From an uncultured Campylobacterales bacterium (GTDB lineage: Bacteria > Campylobacterota > Campylobacteria > Campylobacterales > Arcobacteraceae): a DNA stretch of 64,000 nucleotides. The position numbers and the translations under genes are program-made. Of this stretch, positions 62,690-64,000 are shown piece by piece (position 1 is the stretch's first letter; each line of letters starts with the position of its first letter). The stretch is taken from assembly GCA_947494995.1 (NCBI GenBank), contig CANLWY010000004.1, positions 124,001-188,000 on the forward strand, read 5' to 3'. The notes beneath the pieces are model-generated. The model was not told the origin of the DNA and did no database searches. It worked only from the letters and a program-made list of their open reading frames with translations.

Positions 62690-64000
62690 TGTTGTCATTG
62701 ATTATGAACTTGTATCAAGTTTTGATATAAATGAGTTAATTAAAAATTTAATTTTACCTATAAAAAAAGAGGGAGTTTACTTAGATTGTTTTACTTCATT
62801 AAATTCTAATATAGAAGAATTAAAAAATAATAGTTTAATTAAAGAGTTTTCTTTAGAAGAGATAGAAGTTCTTTTTTTCTTAAATGATATTGATATTAGA
62901 ACAACTCTTTATAAACTATCAAAAAATGCAACTTTGAGTGAGGAAGTAAATTCAAATTTTATTTCTGAGTTTTTTTCAATATTAATTAAAAAGTCAATTG
63001 AGTCAAGGTCTAGTGACATACATATAGAAAGTTTTGAAAAGAGTTTAGTAATAAGATTTAGAGTAGATGGAAACTTGAAGATTTTTTATATATTTGAAAA
63101 ATCTTTTTCTAGTATTATAAGTTCATATATTAAAATGCTTTCAAAGTTAGATATAACAAATATTAGAACTCCAATGGATGGAAGGTTTTCAATGAAGTAT
63201 GAAAACAAAAACTATGATTTTAGAGTTTCAACAATGCCAACAATCTATGGAGAGTCTATTGTAATTAGAGTTTTAGATAATGAAGATATTACTAAAGACA
63301 TAAATAATCTAGGGTTCTCTAAAAATATTTTGAAATCTTTTTATTCTATAACTAAACTAACCCAAGGTTTAGTATTAGTTTCAGGACCGACAGGAAGTGG
63401 AAAAAGTACAACTTTATACTCTATTTTAAAAAAGTTTAATAAACAGAATAAAAAAATTGTAACTATAGAAGATCCTATAGAGTATAAGTTAGATAAGGTT
63501 CAACAAATTGAAGTTGATGAGTCAATAGGATTAGGTTTTGATACTATATTAAGAAATATATTAAGACAAGATCCAGATGTGATTTTAATAGGTGAAATTA
63601 GAGATGTAATCTCTTTAAAAGTTGCCCTACAAGCAGCTCTTACAGGACACTTGGTTTTAGCATCAATTCATGCAAACAATTCTATAGAAACACTTTCAAG
63701 ACTTGTTGATCTTGATGCAAACAGATATCTATTATCTACTACTTTAAAGTATATTATATCTCAAAGATTAGTTTTGAAAATTTGTAGAACTTGTAAAAAA
63801 GAAGGGTGCACAAAATGTAATTTTACAGGCTATTATGGAAGAAGTAACTTATGTGAGGTTTTAAAAGTTGATGATGAATTATCCACAAAAATTTTAAAAG
63901 ATGATGATATAAAAAAATATTTAGAAAGTATAAGTTATCAAACTATGTTAGATGATGGAAAGAAAAAAGTAGAGGAAGGAATTACTACATTAAGAGAGCT
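62676..64000 (+). CDS. GspE/PilB-type secretion ATPase (3' end outside window)
   Basis: A hexameric ATPase that powers pseudopilus or pilus assembly. About 441 residues are visible and the frame is open at the window end. The N2 region carries SSDIHIESFEKSLVIRFRVD, Walker A is GPTGSGKST at residues 237-245, the Asp box TIEDPIEY follows, and Walker B is DPDVILIGEIRD, with a His box near HANNSIETLSRL. A zinc motif CRTC-x4-CTKC lies at 370-381, as in GspE/PilB but not PilT. It begins 14 bases inside the upstream gene. The N1 domain is short. T2SS versus type IV pilus cannot be decided here. Confidence 0.92.
   Translation, partial: MKIYDVVIDYELVSSFDINELIKNLILPIKKEGVYLDCFTSLNSNIEELKNNSLIKEFSLEEIEVLFFLNDIDIRTTLYKLSKNATLSEEVNSNFISEFFSILIKKSIESRSSDIHIESFEKSLVIRFRVDGNLKIFYIFEKSFSSIISSYIKMLSKLDITNIRTPMDGRFSMKYENKNYDFRVSTMPTIYGESIVIRVLDNEDITKDINNLGFSKNILKSFYSITKLTQGLVLVSGPTGSGKSTTLYSILKKFNKQNKKIVTIEDPIEYKLDKVQQIEVDESIGLGFDTILRNILRQDPDVILIGEIRDVISLKVALQAALTGHLVLASIHANNSIETLSRLVDLDANRYLLSTTLKYIISQRLVLKICRTCKKEGCTKCNFTGYYGRSNLCEVLKVDDELSTKILKDDDIKKYLESISYQTMLDDGKKKVEEGITTLRE

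Noticed and set aside
1-64000. CRISPR arrays, prophage, insertion sequences, integrons or tRNA-linked islands
   Set aside because: No spaced direct repeats, transposase or integrase catalytic domain, terminal inverted repeats or tRNA gene were seen. The arm-like domain in the second PPK2 lacks any integrase catalytic part.

Overview
The window is a single, gene-dense, very AT-rich bacterial chromosome segment. It looks like Campylobacterota, most likely an Arcobacter-type organism (Arcobacteraceae). The reasons are the FlhF/FlhG-led flagellar locus, TTA/AAA/GAA-heavy codon use, a one-piece tmRNA whose tag reads ANNTDYAPAYAKAA (close to the Campylobacter tag), carboxynorspermidine-route polyamine genes, and many cytochrome, chemoreceptor and c-di-GMP proteins. 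I see no insertion sequence, prophage, CRISPR array, rRNA or tRNA. No gap longer than about 300 bases lacks a gene.

Layout. 1-14.1 kb is a long co-directional flagellar block: flhF (cut by the window start), flhG, a small membrane protein, fliE, flgC, a giant fliK, fliR, flhB, a periplasmic TPR protein, fliI, flgL and flhA. Start and stop codons mostly touch or overlap. 14.1-19.4 kb continues the same strand with a BatD-like protein, an orphan HlyD-like adaptor, a short molybdopterin oxidoreductase, an MFS transporter and a 75-aa protein. 19.4-31.6 kb is housekeeping and regulation: bioD, a GGDEF-EAL protein, clpS-clpA, a lipoprotein cytochrome c, an FTR-rhodanese fusion, an AI-2E-type permease, ruvB, panB, trpA and bpt. 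31.6-35.2 kb is iron handling: feoA-feoB behind a clear Fur box, a fur-family regulator and flavodoxin. 35.3-42.1 kb holds a di-haem peroxidase, a second GGDEF-EAL protein and an orphan histidine kinase. 42.1-46.0 kb is sugar metabolism: glycerate kinase, galU and pgi. 46.0-49.0 kb has two tiny membrane ORFs absent from long-ORF listings, ssrA (tmRNA), and a chemoreceptor carrying a haem-c motif. 49.1-53.7 kb has carboxynorspermidine dehydrogenase, rubredoxin, carboxynorspermidine decarboxylase and two tandem PPK2 genes. 53.7-61.2 kb has a BatB/BatC fusion, tig-clpP-def, a membrane protein, comM and era. 61.3-64 kb begins a type II secretion/type IV pilus-like operon: two divergent PilN/PilO/PilP-like proteins, then a GspE/PilB ATPase cut by the window end.

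Functional links. ClpS, ClpA, ClpP and the leucyl-transferase Bpt together form an N-degron proteolysis route, and tmRNA feeds the same proteases. FlhF/FlhG, FliK/FlhB and FliR/FlhA/FliI form the flagellar placement and export machinery. BatD near 14 kb and BatB/C near 54 kb are parts of one envelope system, split by about 38 kb.

No wholly new defence or mobile system is evident. The observations most worth a second look are: a repeated SLLDRM-type motif inside FliK; a PPK2 whose N-terminus resembles an integrase arm-binding domain; an apparent AUA start codon on the first pilus-like gene; the FTR-rhodanese fusion; the haem-sensing chemoreceptor with a CheR-tether pentapeptide; the two micro-ORFs beside ssrA; and an A-ending codon bias confined to galU.
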